A stretch of 64,000 nucleotides of DNA from Otis tarda (Eukaryota > Chordata > Aves > Otidiformes > Otididae): positions 23,115,001 through 23,179,000 of the forward strand of contig CM048552.1 of assembly GCA_026413225.1 (NCBI GenBank). Direction: 5' to 3'. Made by a program: the position numbers and the translations under genes. The notes beneath the pieces are model-generated. The model made no database searches, was not told the DNA's origin, and was given only the letters and a program-made list of their open reading frames with translations. How positions within the stretch are numbered: the first letter of the stretch is position 1; each line of letters begins with the position of its first letter. Below are positions 60,718 to 64,000 of the stretch, in pieces.

Positions 60718-61912
60718 GTAAGCTTTGTTCAGACTTTGTAGGTAGCTTTCCGTCCGTCAAATGCAGACCAGCGATGTTGCGAGGGGTAATTAATTAGCTG
60801 CTGTTGGCACTTTGAGCGCAGCTTTGTTAAATGCTGCATGTGTTGGGCTTCCCAGTGAAGTGACAGGAGAGAGCTGGTTAGGAAGCCACGCTTCTCGAAT
60901 GGCACCCTGGAAGTTCCTGAAAAATTGTCATTGCATCTCAGAATGGCAGCAAATGACAAATATATAAAAATTGACTCCAAAACCAGGACAAGAGTAAAAA
61001 GTGAGAAGCTGTTAGAGGAGATGTTAAAAGTGGCTTTCAGACTCTGGCTGTGCAAAGTGCCACCTCAGTCTTAATGGCAGGTTGGGACCATTTGAACGTG
61101 ACATGGTGTTTTGTGGGGTTTTTTCTGGAGTTGCACTCGGGAGGCAGATTCTCTGCTGGCTGGGTCTCACCAGTCTGGCCCAGTGTTTTCGCTCACCTCC
61201 ACCAGAAGGCCCTCGTCCTTGTTTGTTTGCCTCCTTCCTGCTCTTCACCTGACCTAGCTGAGTCACTGCAAGATGAGAAAGAACTGCTTTGGCATAGCTG
61301 TGGAGCATGTCAGAAGATCTGAATCCCCCCTCTATACATCTTTGCTTGCTCAAAGAGAGAAGTGGAATCTGAAGAGAAGGGAGATGGGACTTCCCTAGGA
61401 AAATTGGGTTAGTCGCGTCCTGCAAGCCCTGGGAGGAATCCAGGATAGAGAAACTCACAGGCTGCTATTGGGCTTGCTAAGACCTCACTTTCCAGGCTGC
61501 TTTTTCAACATCTGGGCTTCCAGGTAGGTTGTGCCCAAACTTCTGGCAAAACGCCCTGGAATTACCGGCCAGGCGGCTCTCCTTGTGCCCTGGCCTGTGA
61601 ATCCCAGCCTCCCAGCGTGCTCAACCCCGGGGGCTTTTGCTGGGGACTCTGTCGCTTGTATCCCATCCCCCCTGCCTGCTCTGAACCTGGTGATTTGCTC
61701 ACCCTGCTGGGGCAGGGAGCCCGAAAAGTGGGCCCACACCTGCTCCAACCGATGGCCACTGGCCAAGGCTGATCGCTGTATTTGCCGTAGTACTCCTGCT
61801 GTCTCACAGTGCCTGTCCTCAGGCTAAATCTAAGCCTTACCCCCCTCCTGGTTTCCTCTGACTGGAACAGTTTCTTTCCTCCGGCTCCTGTTGCTCTGGC
61901 CTCATAACAGCC

Positions 61913-61932
61913 TTTTTTTTTTTTTTTTTTTT
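61913..61932. repeat. Poly-T tract (T20)
   Basis: Twenty consecutive T residues. No SINE or retrogene body was recognised beside it. Confidence 0.95.
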
Positions 61933-62523
61933 CTTCTTTTCCCCAGAAAACCTGCCTGTGGACATGCACAGAGCCAGAGCAGTGGTGACAGTTTATTTAA
62001 CTCAAAAGAGGAGCTGGTGAAGTGAAGCCATGCTGAATACTCATCCAGTCTGCAACAATTACCTGCTGTGCATTTGACCTTGCTGAGTGTGACAGGGGCT
62101 GTGTAGCTGAACTAGAGCTCGAGGTGGCCACGTAGCATCGCATCCCAGGACAGCTGTCTTTTCTACTAAGCCTCCCTAAATTCCTGTTCTGCCAGGTACA
62201 TGTGGATGTGCTAAAGCAGCAGCATGGCATACCGGCCTGTGCTGCCAGCTGGGGGACAAATGTGTGCTGCAGCACTTTTGTTACTGGATTCAGTGCTGAA
62301 TTTAGTGCTTGGCCTGCCTGTGAAGGTGCAAAGTCTTCACAAGATGGTCTTCTGCCTCCCATCAACCCTTCCTTGTCTTGGAGCCAGCATATCGTCCTTC
62401 TCCTCCGCGGAGAAGTATGTGATGCAGGGAGATATCTCCCCAGTGAACTCAGATAAACAGCTGCGCATCACAAACTGCTATTTGCAGCTGAAGGATTATT
62501 CCCCTCCCTTATCACCACCCACC

Positions 62524-62540
62524 AAAAAAAAAAAAAAAAA
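62524..62540. repeat. Poly-A tract (A17)
   Basis: Seventeen consecutive A residues. Confidence 0.95.
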
Positions 62541-64000
62541 GAGGTCAAACCAAATCCTAAATGCAGAAATGCTTAGAAAAGAGCAACAAGTGAAGGACTG
62601 AGTGATTAACAGCTTCCCAGACTCTCGGGGATCTTCACTGCCGGCATGTACACACGTGCGCAGTGTGCGGCTCAGGGGGGAACGCCAGGCTCTCTCCCTC
62701 TCTGGTGTCAGGACACAGATAATGGCACTGCATGTGAATAGGACTCTAGTCCAGATTTCAATTTCCTATTTATTTCCTCCCTCCATGCTCCTTCTTTCCC
62801 TCCTCACCTTGTTATCACCCATTTGTTGTTACATGCGTCCTTCTGGTTTTTTTTTCCTCTGCCTGTTATTATCATTTATACTGGATGCAATGTCTGTGCC
62901 TCTCTTCTGCTTCCCTTCTCAGCGCCGTCAATTCTCAATTTTATCTAAGGCGCAGCAACACACAGTATCCTTCCTACCACTGAGACCTTTGAGGCCTGCA
63001 AGAAAGACCCAAACTTCCAGCTGTCATTAAAAACGCCTTGTTCCACGAGCAACAGAACTAATGAAGCTGGGTTTCCTGTGGCTTCGTCTCTGACTCAGTC
63101 GTTGCTGTAACCTTGTCTCCTGTTTCTCTTTCATGTCCGATGTGATATTCTTTCTCAGTAGCGAGAGGCGGTGGCCGCTGTTGCTGGTCCGGAGCGGCAC
63201 GCGTGCTGCCTGCACAGTGCGGCTGCCTGCGCTGCCGGGGCGACTGGCTGCTGCCAAGCAGGGCCCTTAACAGCCGAGTCCTCCTACATATCTCTCTGTT
63301 GGAAAACTAATTTGAGTCTCTAGTTGCTGATGCTCACAAAGCCCTGGGAACTTAATTATCTTTGAGGCTTCTGCCTCTTTTATTCATTTGTTTGCAACTA
63401 GCCAATGTGTTCTGACATTTTTATGGGGGGCTGATGGGCAGATAAACAGCCAGCTGATTGATTATCAGCCTTTAGGAAGGAAGGTTGTTGCCCTGTGGAC
63501 ATGGAGATAACCTGAGAGCAACCCAAATTGCTCTAAATTGAGCTAAAAAAGAACCTTGGATCCTGTAAAATTATTAAAATTGCACTTTCTGCGTGCAGAA
63601 AATTATTATGGTCTGCATGCCCACATGCCTGAGGAACCTCCTTACATCCTGCTTGAGGATGTCTTGCATCTCAGCTCTCTTTTGGAGGGTGGGGAAGGGG
63701 AAGAAAGGAGAAAGGATTCTTCCTCATGTAGGCAGCAATACATCTGCCGCATCAGGCAACAGCTGTCGCTGAGATTCAGTTTGCCCTAGCACTGCTCCTA
63801 CCACCATCCTTTGTACGACATTTATATCAATAATGGGAATGCAAAGAGCACAAGAAGTAGGACACTACCTGAATGGCTTTTGTCTCTTGGCTAAGATATA
63901 AACAAGGGCTCTATGAGGCTGTTTCACCCTCCATCTGATGTCTTTTCTTCATGTCTTGTTCTGCTAGGGCACCGCATGGTCTTCTGCTAGTGACTGAAAT

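Larger units (their letters stand above)
60291..64000. other. Right flank of CpG island; no gene confirmed
   Basis: Contains strong-looking plus-strand donors (CCAG|GTAGGT near 61523, CCAG|GTACAT near 62196), a T20 tract at 61913-61932, an A17 tract at 62524-62540 and a short GC-rich patch at 63160-63250. At 63300-63480 is a compact cluster of candidate factor sites: TTAATTA, ATCTTTGA, and two opposed GATA sites. No exon can be proven. Confidence 0.4.

Noticed and set aside
60007..60741. 244-codon plus-strand frame
   Set aside because: It begins at TTG and reads through the CpG island and past two splice donors. Only the short ATG-to-donor piece near 60709 is kept as a possible exon.
1..64000. 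CRISPR arrays, bacterial operons, endogenous retrovirus (LTR, gag, pol)
   Set aside because: No spaced direct repeats, no ribosome-binding or operon structure, and no paired LTRs or retroviral protease/integrase motifs were seen.

Overview
This window looks like nuclear DNA from a bird. It holds at least four copies of the CR1 LINE, the dominant retrotransposon of avian genomes. Three of them end in the 8-bp tail typical of avian CR1 (ATTCTATG or ATTCTGTG units). Base composition is otherwise that of a vertebrate: AT-leaning, CpG-poor, and interrupted by one sharp CpG island. Nothing suggests bacteria, an organelle or an exogenous virus, and I saw no endogenous retrovirus. I cannot name the species or the chromosome.

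Layout. 1-4.0 kb is unassigned single-copy-looking DNA with one odd 251-codon reading frame (2166-2921). 4.05-5.26 kb is a decayed CR1 copy that keeps parts of ORF1 (esterase-like) and of the ORF2 endonuclease, the 5' part of the element that most avian copies lack. 5.3-22.2 kb has no recognisable gene: microsatellites, a hairpin and one probable MIR-like SINE relic at 18.5 kb. 22.2-24.4 kb is a retroelement cluster: a very old sense-strand LINE relic, then a young 5'-truncated CR1 on the minus strand whose reverse-transcriptase frame is still open for 416 codons. Further relics lie at 28.9-29.4 kb (old LINE, minus), 33.8-34.8 kb (CR1, plus), 43.9-44.05 kb (MIR/CORE-SINE-like), 51.9-52.15 kb (old LINE, plus) and 53.5-54.0 kb (CR1 with an internal deletion, plus).

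The only strong sign of a host gene is the CpG island at about 58.6-60.3 kb. On the minus strand it contains a GC-rich, essentially ATG-free stretch ending in a good splice donor (AAG|GTAACG at 59338/59337). That suggests a non-coding first exon of a gene transcribed leftwards, with most of this window as its first intron. An M-box/E-box (GTCATGTGAC, minus strand) lies about 330 bp upstream of that donor. Plus-strand splice donors at 60660 and 60717 leave open a divergent transcript to the right. I could not identify the host gene, and I found no convincing protein-coding exon.

I did not find a novel biological system. The observations most worth checking are the promoter architecture, the open CR1 reverse transcriptase, the rare CR1 5' relic, the old SINE/LINE relics surviving in an avian genome, and the unexplained 251-codon frame.
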